Source: Puniceicoccaceae bacterium (GTDB taxonomy: Bacteria; Verrucomicrobiota; Verrucomicrobiia; Opitutales; Coraliomargaritaceae). From it: a stretch of 64,000 bases of DNA. The notes beneath the pieces were generated by a model. That model worked only from the letters and a program-made list of their open reading frames with translations, was not told the DNA's origin and did no database searches. The translations under genes and the position numbers were made by a program. Where the stretch lies: NCBI GenBank assembly GCA_018402305.1, contig JAGYJE010000004.1:1-64000 (forward strand), read 5' to 3'. This document shows, piece by piece, positions 28,638 to 38,650 of this stretch; the stretch's first letter is position 1; each line of letters starts with the position of its first letter.

Positions 28638-28745
28638 GGAGACCTGAGACCTGAGACCTGAGGGATGAAACCTGAGACCTGAGACCTGAGACCTGAGACC
28701 TGAGACCTGAGACCTGAGACCTGAGACCTGAAACCTGAGACCTGC
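28638..28745. repeat. 7-bp tandem repeat
   Basis: About 14 copies of the heptamer ACCTGAG with a few interruptions, between the integrase remnant and the end of lpd. There are no spacers, so it is not a CRISPR array. Confidence 0.9.
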
Positions 28746-28754
28746 CCTGCTGAA

Positions 28755-30161
28755 CTAGGTGCTGTGAATTGCGTTGCCGTTGACGGCGAGGCCGGCTTCC
28801 TTGAGTGATTCGCTGAGGGTGGGGTGGGCGTGGATGGTCCGGCCGAGGTCTTCGGCACTGCCGCCGTATTCCATGTGGGTAACGGCGGAGGCGATGAGCT
28901 CGGAGCCGCTTTTTGCGATGACTTGCACGCCAAGAATTTTATCGGTCTTGGCGCAGGCCGTGACTTTCACGAAGCCCTCCGTGGCGTCTGTGGCAATGGC
29001 GCGGCCATTCCCGGCGAGGTTGAATTTACCCGACTTGTAGGCGATGCCCGCTTCTTTGGCGGCCGTTTCGGTCAGACCGACGCTGGCGATTTCGGGCTCG
29101 GTGTAGATCACGTTGGGGATGACGCCGTAGTTGACGTGTCCGGCCTGGCCGGCGATCCGTTCGACGCAGGCGACGCCCTCTTCCTCGGCCTTATGGGCCA
29201 GCATGGGGCCGGGGATGACATCGCCGATGGCGTAGATCCCGTGGGCTTTCGTCTTAAAATGTTTATCAACGGGGATGCGGCCCTTCTCATCGGTCTCGAT
29301 ACCGACGGAATCGAGGCCGAGACGCTCCGTGAACGGCTTCCGTCCGACGGCCACGAGCACTTTGTCTGCTTCGAATTCGATCTCCTTGCCGTCCTTCTCG
29401 GCGGTCAGGATGTTTTTGCCTTTCGACTGCTTAATCCCCGTGACCTTGGTCTTGAGATGGAAATTCAGTCCCTGCTTTTTGAAGAGCCGCTCGGCCATCT
29501 TGGAGACATCCTTATCAAAGGTCGGCGCGATATTGGGGAGGAATTCGACGACATCGACCTGCGCACCGAGGCGGGCCCAAACGGAGCCGAGTTCGAGGCC
29601 GATGGCGCCGCCGCCGACCACGACGAGTTTTTCGGGGACTTTGTCGAAAGCGATGGCCTGATCGCTGCTGACGACGGTCTCGCCGTCAAACTTGAGGAAG
29701 GGCAGTTCGATGACGGAGGAGCCGGTCGCGATAATGATGTGTTTGGCGCTGAGCGTGCGCTCATCGTTTTTCTCTTTTATGCGCACGGTGCCTTCACCGG
29801 CCAGCATACCGAGGCCGTTAAAGACCTTGATCTTATTGGCCTTCATCAGGTGCTGCACACCGCCGCGAAGCTGATCGACCACCTTGCTCTTTTTGGCCAT
29901 GAGCTTTTCGATATTGATCGAAAGATTCGTCAGCTCGATCCCATGGGCCTCGGCACCATGGCTGGCAAAGTGATACATCTCCGTGGAGTGGAGGAGAGCC
30001 TTGCTCGGGATGCAGCCCACATTCAAGCAGGTACCACCGAGGTGGGGGTCCTTTTCAATGAGGGCCGTCTTGAGCCCGAGTTGGGCCCCGCGGATGGCAG
30101 CGACATAGCCGCCGGGGCCGGAGCCAATGATGACGAGATCGAATTTGTTTTCTTCAGACAT
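28755..30161 (-). CDS. lpdA: Dihydrolipoyl dehydrogenase (E3)
   Basis: 468 residues. An N-terminal FAD motif [11 protein letters not shown] is followed by the redox-active disulfide [13 protein letters not shown] (Cys45/Cys50), an NAD motif [13 protein letters not shown], and the C-terminal His-Glu pair block [12 protein letters not shown]. It reoxidises the lipoyl arm of the 2-oxoglutarate dehydrogenase complex encoded just upstream (sucA, sucB), and may also serve other lipoyl complexes. The 139-base gap to sucB holds a repeat-rich stretch. Confidence 0.96.
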   Translation of the reverse strand: MSEENKFDLVIIGSGPGGYVAAIRGAQLGLKTALIEKDPHLGGTCLNVGCIPSKALLHSTEMYHFASHGAEAHGIELTNLSINIEKLMAKKSKVVDQLRGGVQHLMKANKIKVFNGLGMLAGEGTVRIKEKNDERTLSAKHIIIATGSSVIELPFLKFDGETVVSSDQAIAFDKVPEKLVVVGGGAIGLELGSVWARLGAQVDVVEFLPNIAPTFDKDVSKMAERLFKKQGLNFHLKTKVTGIKQSKGKNILTAEKDGKEIEFEADKVLVAVGRKPFTERLGLDSVGIETDEKGRIPVDKHFKTKAHGIYAIGDVIPGPMLAHKAEEEGVACVERIAGQAGHVNYGVIPNVIYTEPEIASVGLTETAAKEAGIAYKSGKFNLAGNGRAIATDATEGFVKVTACAKTDKILGVQVIAKSGSELIASAVTHMEYGGSAEDLGRTIHAHPTLSESLKEAGLAVNGNAIHST

Positions 30162-30167
30162 GGGGGG

Positions 30168-30286
30168 AATGAGTTGGTCGGTTTTCGGTTGATCGGTTTT
30201 CGGTTATCGGGAGTCGGTTCTTAACTGAAAACTGAAAACTGGAAAACCGAAAACTGAGAAACCGACAATCGGGAAGCCGCTTGTTT
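30168..30286. repeat. Repeat-rich inverted stretch between sucB and lpd
   Basis: The left half contains repeated TCGGTTTTCGGTT units; the right half contains AACTGAAAACTG and AACCGAAAACTGAG units that are roughly their reverse complement. A transcript could fold here, possibly lowering read-through or protecting mRNA ends between sucB and lpd; that role is inference. Confidence 0.7.
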
Positions 30287-30300
30287 GCTTGGCGGCAGTG

Positions 30301-31596
30301 TCAGATGCCGAAAAGCAAACGGGCCGGGTCTTCGATGGCTTCCTTGACTTTGACGAGGAAGGTGACGGCTTCTTTGCCATCGATCAGGCGGTGATCATAG
30401 CTGAGGGCCAGATACATCATCGGGCGGACGACAATCTCACCGTTCACGACGACGGCGCGCTCGGTGATGTTGTGCAGCCCGAGGATGGCGGGTTGGGGAT
30501 AATTGATAATGGGTGTGCTCAGCATAGAGCCATAGATGCCTCCGTTGGAAATGGTGAAGACGCCGCCTTCCAGATCGCTCATTTGGATCTTACCGTCGCG
30601 TGCGGCTTTGGCGTAATCCAGAATGTCACCTTCGATTTCGGCAAAGCTCTTTTGATCGCAGTCACGCAGGACGGGAACCATCAGGCCCTTGTCCGTGCCC
30701 ACGGCGACGCCGATATCGTAGTAGTGCTGGTTGACGATCTCATTGCCCTCGATGCGGGCATTGACCTGGGGGACGGCTTGCAGCGCGTGGGTGACGGCCT
30801 TGGTGAAGAAGGACATAAAGCCCAGCTTGATGCCGTGGCGCTCCACGAATTTCTCCTGGTGCTGTTTGCGCAGCTTCATAACGGCACTCATGTCGACCTC
30901 ATTAAAAGTTGTCAGCATGGCAGCCTCCTGGGTGGCGGCGACCAGGCGTTCGGCGATCTTGCGGCGCAGAGGGCTCATCTTCTTCCGGCTCTCACGCCCT
31001 TCGGCGGAGGCGGGGGATGAAGCGACGGCGCTCTTCGAGCTTTGCGGCGTGGAGGTTGCGCTTAGCTTGGATTCCGCTTGCTTGGGCGCTTCGGCAGCTT
31101 CCAGGATGTCGCTCTTGGTGACGCGACCGTCTTTGCCCGAGCCGCTTATGGCGGCCACGTCGACGCCGGTCTCTTCGGCTGCTTTGCGGGCCGCCGGGGA
31201 AAGCGCTTTTTCGTTGCCCGTCGATTCGGCCGTTTGCTCCGGTTCAGCTACCGCCTCGGCGGCGCTGGCTTTGTCGGTCTGCGTATTGAGTGGCACCGGG
31301 GCCTCACTTTCCTTGGTGTTTTCGCTTTTTGAACCATTTGATCCCTCGCTCTTCGGCGCAGCGGATGTGTCGATGGTTGCAACGATTTGCCCGATCTCCA
31401 CCTCCTCATCGGCATCGACCTTAATCGAAATAACACCGCTGACTTCGGCGTTGGCCTCGGAGGTGATCTTATCGGTCTCCAGTTCGTAGAGCACCTGTTC
31501 CTTTTCGACGTAGTCGCCGTCTTTAACGTGCCAGGCGGCGAGGATGCCGCTGCTGATGGATTCGCCCATTGCGGGGATTTTTACTTCAGTAGCCAT
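30301..31596 (-). CDS. sucB: 2-oxoglutarate dehydrogenase E2 (dihydrolipoyl succinyltransferase)
   Basis: 431 residues. An N-terminal lipoyl domain has the modified lysine in ETDKITSEA (Lys43). Next come an Ala/Ser/Glu-rich linker, a peripheral subunit-binding domain ([15 protein letters not shown], ending GRVTKSDIL) and the catalytic acyltransferase core with the C-terminal [12 protein letters not shown] His-Asp motif. It forms the core of the complex with SucA and Lpd. It starts 70 bases after the sucA stop. Confidence 0.96.
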   Translation of the reverse strand: MATEVKIPAMGESISSGILAAWHVKDGDYVEKEQVLYELETDKITSEANAEVSGVISIKVDADEEVEIGQIVATIDTSAAPKSEGSNGSKSENTKESEAPVPLNTQTDKASAAEAVAEPEQTAESTGNEKALSPAARKAAEETGVDVAAISGSGKDGRVTKSDILEAAEAPKQAESKLSATSTPQSSKSAVASSPASAEGRESRKKMSPLRRKIAERLVAATQEAAMLTTFNEVDMSAVMKLRKQHQEKFVERHGIKLGFMSFFTKAVTHALQAVPQVNARIEGNEIVNQHYYDIGVAVGTDKGLMVPVLRDCDQKSFAEIEGDILDYAKAARDGKIQMSDLEGGVFTISNGGIYGSMLSTPIINYPQPAILGLHNITERAVVVNGEIVVRPMMYLALSYDHRLIDGKEAVTFLVKVKEAIEDPARLLFGI

Positions 31597-31666
31597 GATG
31601 CAGGGAATTGGTAGATGAGAATTATGAATTGAAATAGGGAAGGATGGGCGCCGTTGCCTACGGGCT

Positions 31667-34405
31667 TCAGACCGAGAAGGCGCTTTCTATAATCTTCTTT
31701 TGTTCGTGCTTATGCACCGCAAGAGAGCCGACGGCGGGGCTGGCGGACTCCTTGCGGCCGACATAGGCGGGCAATTTGCCGAGGCTTTCCATCAGGCGCG
31801 GGGAGATAAAAGTCCATGCGCCCATATTTTTCGGCTCCTCCTGGCACCAGGCGACGGTTTGGGCCTTCGGGTAATTGTCGCCGATGCGTTTCAGCAGGTC
31901 GCTATGGAGTGGGTAGAGTTGTTCTATGCGAATCAGGGCAGTATCCTTAATCTCGTTTTCCTCACGGTAGGCGGCCAGTTCGTAGTAGAGCTTACCCGAG
32001 CAAAAGACGAGGCGCTTAGCGGTTTTGCGGTTGACCGTCTCGTCATCGAGAATCGACCAGAACTCGTTTTCGGTAAAGTGCTCGACCTTGGAGATGCAAT
32101 CCTTGTGCCGCAGGAGGCTCTTGGGTGACATGAGGATGAGCGGCTTCTTAAACTCCCGCTTCATTTGACGGCGCAGCAAGTGGAAATACTGGGCCGGAGT
32201 GGTCACATTGCAAACTTGGATGTTGTTCTCGGCACAGGCTTGGAGAAAGCGCTCGAGGCGGGCGGAGGAGTGCTCCGGACCCTGGCCCTCGTAGCCGTGG
32301 GGGAGGAGCATGACAAGCCCGCTGAGGCGCCCCCACTTCGACTCACTGCTCGTGATGAACTGGTCGATAATGACCTGGGCGCCGTTGACGAAATCGCCGA
32401 ACTGGGCCTCCCAGATGCAGAGCATTTGCGGGTAGTCGAGGGAGTAGCCGTAATCGAAACCGAGCACAGCTGCCTCCGAAAGCAGCGAATTGTGCACGCA
32501 GAATTGGGCCTGCCCCTCTTGCAGGTCGAGCAGGGGGACGTAGCGCTCACGGGTCTCGATATCGTAGAGCACCGAGTGTCGGTGGCTGAAGGTGCCGCGC
32601 TCGCAGTCCTGCCCGCTCAGGCGGACGGGTGTCCCGTCCAGCAGGAGGCTGCCATAGGCGAGGGCTTCGCCCATGCCCCAGTCGATGCCGGTGTTTTCCT
32701 TGAAAGCCTTTAGTTTTGTGGTGAGCTGGCGGATGATCTTGCGGTTCGCTTGGAAGCCTTCCGGCACACGCGCAAGTTGCTCGGCGATCATCTCCAGGGT
32801 TTCCTTGGGCACGCCTGTATCAAAACCTTTAAAATTGTAGGGGGGCTGCTGTTTGGCATTGGATTCCGCAAATGGGTCCAGCTTTTTGTTCTCCTCAGCC
32901 CTGGCGGCGTCGAAGGAGGTTTCAAGACGCTTGTAATAATCGCTCCCGATGGCATTCACCTCTGCCTCCGTAAACTCGCCCGATTCAATGAGCGACCGGG
33001 CCAGTGAATGGCTGATCTTTGGTAGCTCGGCAATCGCCTTGTAGAGCAGGGGCTGCGTGAAGGCGGGCTCATCCGACTCGTTATGCCCGTGCTTGCGCCA
33101 GCAATACATATCGATCACGACGTCGCAGCCGAAGGTTTGACGGTAGTCGAAAGCCGCCTCGCAGGCGGCCACGACGGCCAGCGGGTCGTTGCCATTGACG
33201 TGAAAGATGGGAGCTTCGACGATCTTCGCCACGTCCGTGCAATAGCGACTGGAGCGGGCGTCTGAAGGGTCTGTGGTGAAACCGATTTGGTTATTGATCA
33301 CGAGGTGGATCGTGCCCCCGGTCCGGTAACCCTTGAGTTGTGAAAAGTTAAAAACCTCCGCCACGATGCCCTGACCGGCGATGGCCGCATCACCATGAAT
33401 TAAAACAGGCAGGACGCGCTTGCGCTCGAGGTCGCCCCGGATGCGCTGCCGGGCGCGGGCTTTACCCTCCACGACCGGGTTGACCGCTTCGAGGTGGCTG
33501 GGGTTGGCGGCGAGTCGAATCTCCACCTCACGCCCGTCGCTCGTTTTACGCTTGGTTTCAAAGCCTAGGTGATACTTCACATCGCCGTCGCCATAGATGG
33601 CATCCGGCACATAGTTCTCGGAAAACTCGCGGAAGATATAATCAAAAGATTTACCCAGGAAATTGGCGAGGACGTTTAGACGCCCGCGGTGGGCCATGCC
33701 CATGACGATCTCGTCCACTTCGTTTTGACTACAACGCTCCAGAATGCTTTCGAGCATGGCGATGAGCGTTTCACCACCTTCCAGCGAAAAGCGCTTCTGC
33801 CCCACGTAGCGGGTCTGCAGGAAATTCTCAAAATCCTCCGCATGAATGATCGTGCTGAGGATGCGGTGCTTCGCTTCCTTGGTGAAGCGGGGGACGAAGC
33901 ACTCCGGCTCGATGCGGGCCTGTATCCAGCGCCGCTTTGGCGTTTCCTGGATGTGGATGTATTCAATGCCAATGTTGTGGCAATAGGTCCGCTCGAGGCG
34001 TTCGATCAGCTCGCGGAGCGTCATCTCTGCGCCGCCGAGGTAGTTGCCGGTGTGAAAGACGCGGTCCAGATCCGACTCCTGAAAACCAAGGCGCTCCAGC
34101 GTGAGGCGCGGGTTTGTGGGTGCCTCCTTGGCAATCGGGTTGAAAGTGGCGATGGTATGGCCGATGGAGCGGTAGGCGTAGATCAGCCCAATTGCCCGGG
34201 CCTGCTTGGTTGCGTCGCTGTCCGCTTGGGAGGGGTGGACACTGGAAATATCGCCATGACTACGGACAGCATCTTGAGCGAGTTCGAATCCCTCAAAGAA
34301 GGCGCGCCACTCAGAGTCAAGCGATTGGGGGCTCGTGCGCCAGGTCTCGTAGTGGTCGTCAATCAAATCAGCGTTCCAGCGATTTGCGATGGTTGTGTGC
34401 TTCAT
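31667..34405 (-). CDS. sucA: 2-oxoglutarate dehydrogenase E1
   Basis: 912 residues, a normal length. The N-terminus ([23 protein letters not shown]) is the SucA-type E2-interacting tail, followed by the thiamine diphosphate domain with [14 protein letters not shown] and [14 protein letters not shown], and the transketolase-like C-terminal part with [21 protein letters not shown]. It decarboxylates 2-oxoglutarate in the TCA cycle. It is the first gene of sucA-sucB-lpd, with the promoter expected in the 155 bases after 34405. Confidence 0.96.
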   Translation of the reverse strand: MKHTTIANRWNADLIDDHYETWRTSPQSLDSEWRAFFEGFELAQDAVRSHGDISSVHPSQADSDATKQARAIGLIYAYRSIGHTIATFNPIAKEAPTNPRLTLERLGFQESDLDRVFHTGNYLGGAEMTLRELIERLERTYCHNIGIEYIHIQETPKRRWIQARIEPECFVPRFTKEAKHRILSTIIHAEDFENFLQTRYVGQKRFSLEGGETLIAMLESILERCSQNEVDEIVMGMAHRGRLNVLANFLGKSFDYIFREFSENYVPDAIYGDGDVKYHLGFETKRKTSDGREVEIRLAANPSHLEAVNPVVEGKARARQRIRGDLERKRVLPVLIHGDAAIAGQGIVAEVFNFSQLKGYRTGGTIHLVINNQIGFTTDPSDARSSRYCTDVAKIVEAPIFHVNGNDPLAVVAACEAAFDYRQTFGCDVVIDMYCWRKHGHNESDEPAFTQPLLYKAIAELPKISHSLARSLIESGEFTEAEVNAIGSDYYKRLETSFDAARAEENKKLDPFAESNAKQQPPYNFKGFDTGVPKETLEMIAEQLARVPEGFQANRKIIRQLTTKLKAFKENTGIDWGMGEALAYGSLLLDGTPVRLSGQDCERGTFSHRHSVLYDIETRERYVPLLDLQEGQAQFCVHNSLLSEAAVLGFDYGYSLDYPQMLCIWEAQFGDFVNGAQVIIDQFITSSESKWGRLSGLVMLLPHGYEGQGPEHSSARLERFLQACAENNIQVCNVTTPAQYFHLLRRQMKREFKKPLILMSPKSLLRHKDCISKVEHFTENEFWSILDDETVNRKTAKRLVFCSGKLYYELAAYREENEIKDTALIRIEQLYPLHSDLLKRIGDNYPKAQTVAWCQEEPKNMGAWTFISPRLMESLGKLPAYVGRKESASPAVGSLAVHKHEQKKIIESAFSV

Positions 34406-34560
34406 GGCGGGCAGTTGTATTTTGGAAAAAGCAACAAGTTGGTGACTTTTTAAATTAATACAAAGCTTTACGAGGATTAGAGCAGGTTATTCGATAAACT
34501 AATATTAGAAAGGCTTGAAATCCGCGTAGTGCATAGCTTTTTCCCTGACAGTAAGTTAAT

Positions 34561-34917
34561 TCAACTCTTAAACGAGAAGGTTTTCTCGTCGGAGGCGTCA
34601 TTGATGGCGAGGCGATCTTTCACGATGGGGAGGGTGAACAGGACGGTGGGTTTATCGGCATCGCGCCCCGTGTAGGTCGTCTGCCCGAGCCAGGGGCTTT
34701 TTTTCTCGGTGAATCGGTAGCCCTTGCCCTCAAGGTCTTTACCCAGCGCGGTCATCTTGCTGCGGCTCATCCCGCTGCCGCTGAAGTCGACCACGACATG
34801 TCCGTTTTCGCCCTTGTCCTCATGGAGGAGGCAATCGACCTCGGGGGTATATTTGTGAATCACAACGAGCAACTTGCAGATTTTTTCCAGACGGTGTCGA
34901 AGGCTTCTTGGTTTCAT
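34561..34917 (-). CDS. Hypothetical protein, 118 aa
   Basis: No family recognised. The protein is basic at the N-terminus, has no signal peptide, and seems to alternate strands and helices (HVVVDFSGSGMSRSKMTALG, then KPTVLFTLPIVKDRL). It is downstream of the amidohydrolase gene on the same strand, with 15 bases between them, so probably co-transcribed. Codon use resembles neighbours. Confidence 0.65.
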   Translation of the reverse strand: MKPRSLRHRLEKICKLLVVIHKYTPEVDCLLHEDKGENGHVVVDFSGSGMSRSKMTALGKDLEGKGYRFTEKKSPWLGQTTYTGRDADKPTVLFTLPIVKDRLAINDASDEKTFSFKS

Positions 34918-34932
34918 GAAGGGGACCTTGGG

Positions 34933-35817
34933 TCATCCATTTAGTTTTATCAAGCGTGCAAAATTCCCACCCATGACCTGCTTGAGTTCGGTCGGGTTGA
35001 GCTGGGCACCTCGTTTGATGGCATCCACGTAGCACTGCATGTTGGGGAGCTTCTGCACGCGGGGAAAAAGGCGTAGTGGGTAATCGGAGCCAAAGAGGAT
35101 GCGCTCCACGCCGACGAGGTCGGCGACATGGCGAAAGACCGACGCGTCATAAAGCAGGGGGCTGGCGGCGGTATCGTAGAAAACGTTGCGGAGGGCAGGG
35201 CGCAGTCGTGGATTTTGGGCGAAGAAGGGGAGGCCGCCGCCCCAGTGGGCGAGGATTATTTTCAGGTCCGGGGCGTGTTGGGCGATACGGATGAACCACT
35301 GCAGCGGCGTGGCCACCGAGCCCGGCTGCGGGATGCCCGCGGCTTCGGTGACATGGAAGTTAACGGGCCAGCCATGGCGGGCGCACCAATCCGTCAACTG
35401 CTGCCAGGCCTCGCTGCCAATATCCCAGCCCTGCACGGCCAGGTGAATTTCGCCGACGCCGCAAAAGCCGAGCGCTTTTGCGGACTCCAGTTGCTCGATC
35501 ACGCAGCCGCCCGGGTGGATCGCGGCAAAACCAGAGAAGCGCTCCGGGGCCTGTTTGAGCCAATCGGCAATCACGGCGTTGTGCCAGCGGCAGGTGGATT
35601 CATTTTCCCAATACCAGCCAAGCAAGACAGCGCGGTCGACCCCGGCTGTGTCCATCGCGGCAAGCATGCCCGCGGAATCGCTCCAGCCCTGAATGCTTTT
35701 GCGATCGGAGGGATCGACCAGCTCCGCCCAATGCGCTTCGCCGTGCTCGGCGGCCCAGGCCCGCGGGCGCTCGGCCACCTCAGCGGGGTAGGCGTGGGTA
35801 TGGCAGTCGATCATCAT
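34933..35817 (-). CDS. Amidohydrolase-family (TIM-barrel) metalloenzyme
   Basis: 294 residues from the double ATG at 35817/35814. It opens with MIDCHTHAYP, the HxH metal motif of the amidohydrolase 2 group. Further marks are NFHVTEAAG in mid-protein, ILAHWGGGLPFF, and ILFGSDYPLR with the terminal metal-binding Asp. Substrates in this family include carboxylated aromatics; none can be assigned here. The in-frame extension to 35922 is rejected because it would overlap the mutM start. Confidence 0.85.
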   Translation of the reverse strand: MMIDCHTHAYPAEVAERPRAWAAEHGEAHWAELVDPSDRKSIQGWSDSAGMLAAMDTAGVDRAVLLGWYWENESTCRWHNAVIADWLKQAPERFSGFAAIHPGGCVIEQLESAKALGFCGVGEIHLAVQGWDIGSEAWQQLTDWCARHGWPVNFHVTEAAGIPQPGSVATPLQWFIRIAQHAPDLKIILAHWGGGLPFFAQNPRLRPALRNVFYDTAASPLLYDASVFRHVADLVGVERILFGSDYPLRLFPRVQKLPNMQCYVDAIKRGAQLNPTELKQVMGGNFARLIKLNG

Positions 35818-35920
35818 CAAACGGCAGTGTGAATCAGTGCACCGGATTGGCGAATATTTAGTCGATAAATTTGGAAACAGTGAATTGCGAAGGTACGGCA
35901 AGCGCGTATAGCTCGTCCTC

Positions 35921-36727
35921 ATGCCTGAACTAGCCGAAGTTGAATACTACCGGAAGCGCTGGTTGCCCGCCCTAGAGCAGTCGGTCGCCCGCGTTTGCCT
36001 GCATGCCGATAAGCGGATTTTTCGCGGGGCGGACAGTGCGGCGCTGGCGCGCAATCTTACCGGGGAATGTTTTGAGGCGGCGCTGTGCCACGGCAAGCAA
36101 ATGTGCTTTCGCTTTGGGAATCAGCACTGGCTGGGCGTGCACCTTGGCATGACGGGTAAGCTGCGCCACACGGCTAACGCCGTGGCAGTGGAGAAGCACG
36201 ATCATCTTGTTCTGGAAATGGTGGGGGGTGGCGCATTGGTATTCTCAGACCCGCGTCTCTTTGGGCGTATTTTGTATGCCAATACATCCGAGCCGCCGGA
36301 TTGGTGGGCGAATCTGCCGCCGGAAGTGTTGTCAGCGGAATTTAGTGAGGACTGGGTCAACCGCTTCCTCGATCGGCGGGCGGGGGCACCTATTAAAGCT
36401 GTTCTGCTCATGCAAGAGCGTTTCCCCGGTATTGGAAACTGGATGGCTGACGAAATCCTCTGGAGGGCGCGTATCCATCCGGCTACGCGGGCGGGTCGCA
36501 TCAGTAAGCTGAAGCGGCGCGCACTTTTCAAAAGCATCCGCGAAGTCAGCGAGGACGCCTTGGCCGTGATTGGCACGGACTGGAAGCGGCCGCCCGATGA
36601 CTGGCTGTTCAACCATCGCTGGAAGGACGGCGGGCGTTGCCCCAGGACCGGGGGGCTTTTGAAGCGCGAAACGATCGGTGGGCGCACGACCTGCTGGTCG
36701 CCCCTGTGGCAGCCGTTGCGTGTTTGA
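35921..36727 (+). CDS. mutM: Formamidopyrimidine-DNA glycosylase with a degenerate zinc finger
   Basis: 268 residues. N-terminal MPELAEVEYYRKRW provides the catalytic Pro2 and Glu3. The conserved Lys lies in CHGKQM near 57, and the helix-two-turn-helix contains GIGNWMADEILWRARIHP. The C-terminal zinc ribbon normally has four Cys (CPxCG and CPxCQ). Here the first pair reads CPRTGG and the second CWSPLW, so two Cys are missing, although the loop GGRTT with the DNA-binding Arg remains. It excises oxidised purines in base-excision repair. Confidence 0.88.
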   Translation: MPELAEVEYYRKRWLPALEQSVARVCLHADKRIFRGADSAALARNLTGECFEAALCHGKQMCFRFGNQHWLGVHLGMTGKLRHTANAVAVEKHDHLVLEMVGGGALVFSDPRLFGRILYANTSEPPDWWANLPPEVLSAEFSEDWVNRFLDRRAGAPIKAVLLMQERFPGIGNWMADEILWRARIHPATRAGRISKLKRRALFKSIREVSEDALAVIGTDWKRPPDDWLFNHRWKDGGRCPRTGGLLKRETIGGRTTCWSPLWQPLRV

Positions 36728-36803
36728 ACATGCGGATTTTTTTGATGTAAAACTAATATTTTTTGTTCGCAGAGAACCTTGCTTTGTTGGCATTCTGAAC
36801 CGC

Positions 36804-37352
36804 TTGAACCAGAAAAAACAGCACAGACCCAACCTCTACCTCGTCGGCTTCATGGGCGTGGGGAAGTCGGCCATTGGGCGGAAGGTCGCGCGTGAGCTGG
36901 GCTACCGCTTTTTGGATTCGGACCATGTCATCGAGAAAGATCAGGGGAAGCGGATTCCCGAGCTATTTGCGGAGTTCGGTGAGGGCTATTTCCGTGAGTT
37001 GGAGCAGCGCTTCATCGAGAGCGGCCATCCTGAAGAAGGCTGTGTCGTTTCCTGTGGTGGTGGGCTGGTTGTGCAGGAAGGCATGAAGGAACGTTTACGG
37101 GAAAAGGGTGTGGTCATTTGTTTGTTTGCCTCGGTGGAGAGCATCCTTGAGCGCACCGCGCGGAATAAAAACCGTCCGCTCCTGAATGTTCCCGACCCGG
37201 CAGCCAAAGTGCGGGCACTTCTAAAGGAGCGTGAGCCAATCTACATGGCCGCCGGCACCTGTATCACGACGACCGGGCGGAGCATCCCCGAAGTTGTGCG
37301 CCACATGGTGCGGACCTACAAGAGCTGTGCCAGGGAGTTTGCCGGGAAATAG
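36804..37352 (+). CDS. aroK: Shikimate kinase
   Basis: About 182 residues if the TTG at 36804 is the start; no in-frame ATG lies between the mutM stop and the family homology. Walker A is GFMGVGKSAIG; shikimate-binding blocks are FLDSDHVIE, FRELEQRFIE and SCGGGLV; the lid contains RNKNRPLL. It phosphorylates shikimate in the aromatic amino-acid pathway; aroE is found about 7 kb downstream. The start call is the weak point. Confidence 0.88.
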   Translation: MNQKKQHRPNLYLVGFMGVGKSAIGRKVARELGYRFLDSDHVIEKDQGKRIPELFAEFGEGYFRELEQRFIESGHPEEGCVVSCGGGLVVQEGMKERLREKGVVICLFASVESILERTARNKNRPLLNVPDPAAKVRALLKEREPIYMAAGTCITTTGRSIPEVVRHMVRTYKSCAREFAGK

Positions 37353-37498
37353 GCGGTGTCCGGTGCTACGGAAGCAATCCGAAGTGGCGGCAGCCTTCCA
37401 GCACGCCGCCCTGCTCCTAAAACCGCGTTTAGAGATGATTGCGAGGCTATGAAGGATCAAAGATTGCGCTTGCTCTTATTGTTGTAAACTATCCGCCA

Positions 37499-38455
37499 AT
37501 GAAAGGTAGAACCATCCAATCCTGGGCGCTGATTGGCCCCGGTGCTGTCGGGCTTAATTATGCTGGGGCATTGCTCGCAAACGGCGAGGTGTTGCACGTG
37601 CTCGGCCGTTCTGATGCGGCCGCTCTAAAAAAGCAGGGTATAACGATCACCCGGGTGGACCCCCAATCGGGCGAGGTCCTTCATGAGACGGGGGTGCGCC
37701 CAACATCCGTTACAGAAGATGCCGCGCGCATTGGTCCGGTCGATTGTGTACTCATTGCGGCGAAGGCAACGGTCAACGCCGCGCTCATCGAGCCGTTGCA
37801 GGTGCTGGTTGCACCCGGGCGGACGTCGATCCTGACCCTGCAAAACGGCATGGGGAATGCCGAGTTCTATGCACGACATTTCCCTGGCACTCCGGTGCTT
37901 TCGGGTCTGTGCTTCGTCTGTGTCAACCGTGTGGCCCCGGGCGTCGTGGAAAATTACCATCCCGGCCGGGTTGAAATCGGCTCACTCGGTGACCGTTGGC
38001 CGGAGCTTGCCCAGTCAGCCGTTACCTCCCTTCAGTCGGCTGGGGTGAAAACAGTCTTTGCGGCTTCACTGGATGCCGCCCTCTGGCGCAAGCTCTGCTG
38101 GAATGTGCCTTTTAACGGTCTGGCCATCGCGGGCGGTGCGATCGCCTGCGACCAAATCCTGGCCGACCCGGCACACCGGGCGCGTGCCCGCCGATTGATG
38201 GAAGAAGTACAGCGTGCTGCTGAAAAAGCGGGCCACCGCATTGAGGACAGCTTCCTCGATGGCCAGTTTGCCGTCACTGAAAAGATGGGAGCGTATCAGC
38301 CGTCTTCCCTGATCGACTTGATTGAGCAACGCCCTGTCGAGGTGGAGGCTATCTGGGGTGAACCGCTCCGCCGTGGGCAAGCTAGCGGCTTGCCCATGCC
38401 CGAAATGGCTAAATTGTATGCCGAGATAAACGAAGCGGTGGGTCGGCGAGCGTAG
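37499..38455 (+). CDS. panE: 2-dehydropantoate 2-reductase
   Basis: 318 residues from the ATG at 37499. The NADPH motif GPGAVGLNYAGAL is at the N-terminus, followed by the conserved catalytic Lys in LIAAKATVNAALI, a LQNGMGN block, and KLCWNVPFNGLAIAGG in the ApbA C-terminal domain. It reduces ketopantoate to pantoate for coenzyme A. The in-frame extension to 37439 has no family similarity. Confidence 0.9.
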   Translation: MKGRTIQSWALIGPGAVGLNYAGALLANGEVLHVLGRSDAAALKKQGITITRVDPQSGEVLHETGVRPTSVTEDAARIGPVDCVLIAAKATVNAALIEPLQVLVAPGRTSILTLQNGMGNAEFYARHFPGTPVLSGLCFVCVNRVAPGVVENYHPGRVEIGSLGDRWPELAQSAVTSLQSAGVKTVFAASLDAALWRKLCWNVPFNGLAIAGGAIACDQILADPAHRARARRLMEEVQRAAEKAGHRIEDSFLDGQFAVTEKMGAYQPSSLIDLIEQRPVEVEAIWGEPLRRGQASGLPMPEMAKLYAEINEAVGRRA

Positions 38456-38459
38456 GTGG

Positions 38460-38530
38460 GTTGGCTCTGCCGCCCACTGCGTTACCGCCTCTGCTGCCCA
38501 CTGCGTTGCCGCCTCAGTCCGCCTCAGCGT
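38460..38530. repeat. Imperfect direct repeat after panE
   Basis: Two diverged copies of a GCCCACTGCGTTRCCGCCTC unit occur just after the panE stop, followed by shorter CCGCCTCAG pieces. It resembles the other post-stop repeats of this window. Confidence 0.65.
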
Positions 38531-38650
38531 TTGCGCACGAAGCTGAGCTCCTTCGGTCGGACCGGGGCGCAGCTCACCTTTCCGGAAAGCGATAAATCGC
38601 ACTTTCTTGCTTTTATTCTTTGAACAACTGGGCCATGGTTCACGAATTTT

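Noticed and set aside
28638-28745. Possible CRISPR-like array
   Set aside because: The heptamer repeats are head-to-tail without spacers, and no cas gene is present.
28824-30224. 466-codon plus-strand open frame opposite lpd
   Set aside because: It mirrors the codon structure of lpd on the other strand; its composition (Gly/Asp/Val-rich) is that of an antisense shadow in a GC-rich gene.
30289-31489. Plus-strand open frames opposite sucB
   Set aside because: Shadows of sucB, whose lipoyl, binding and catalytic domains are complete on the minus strand.
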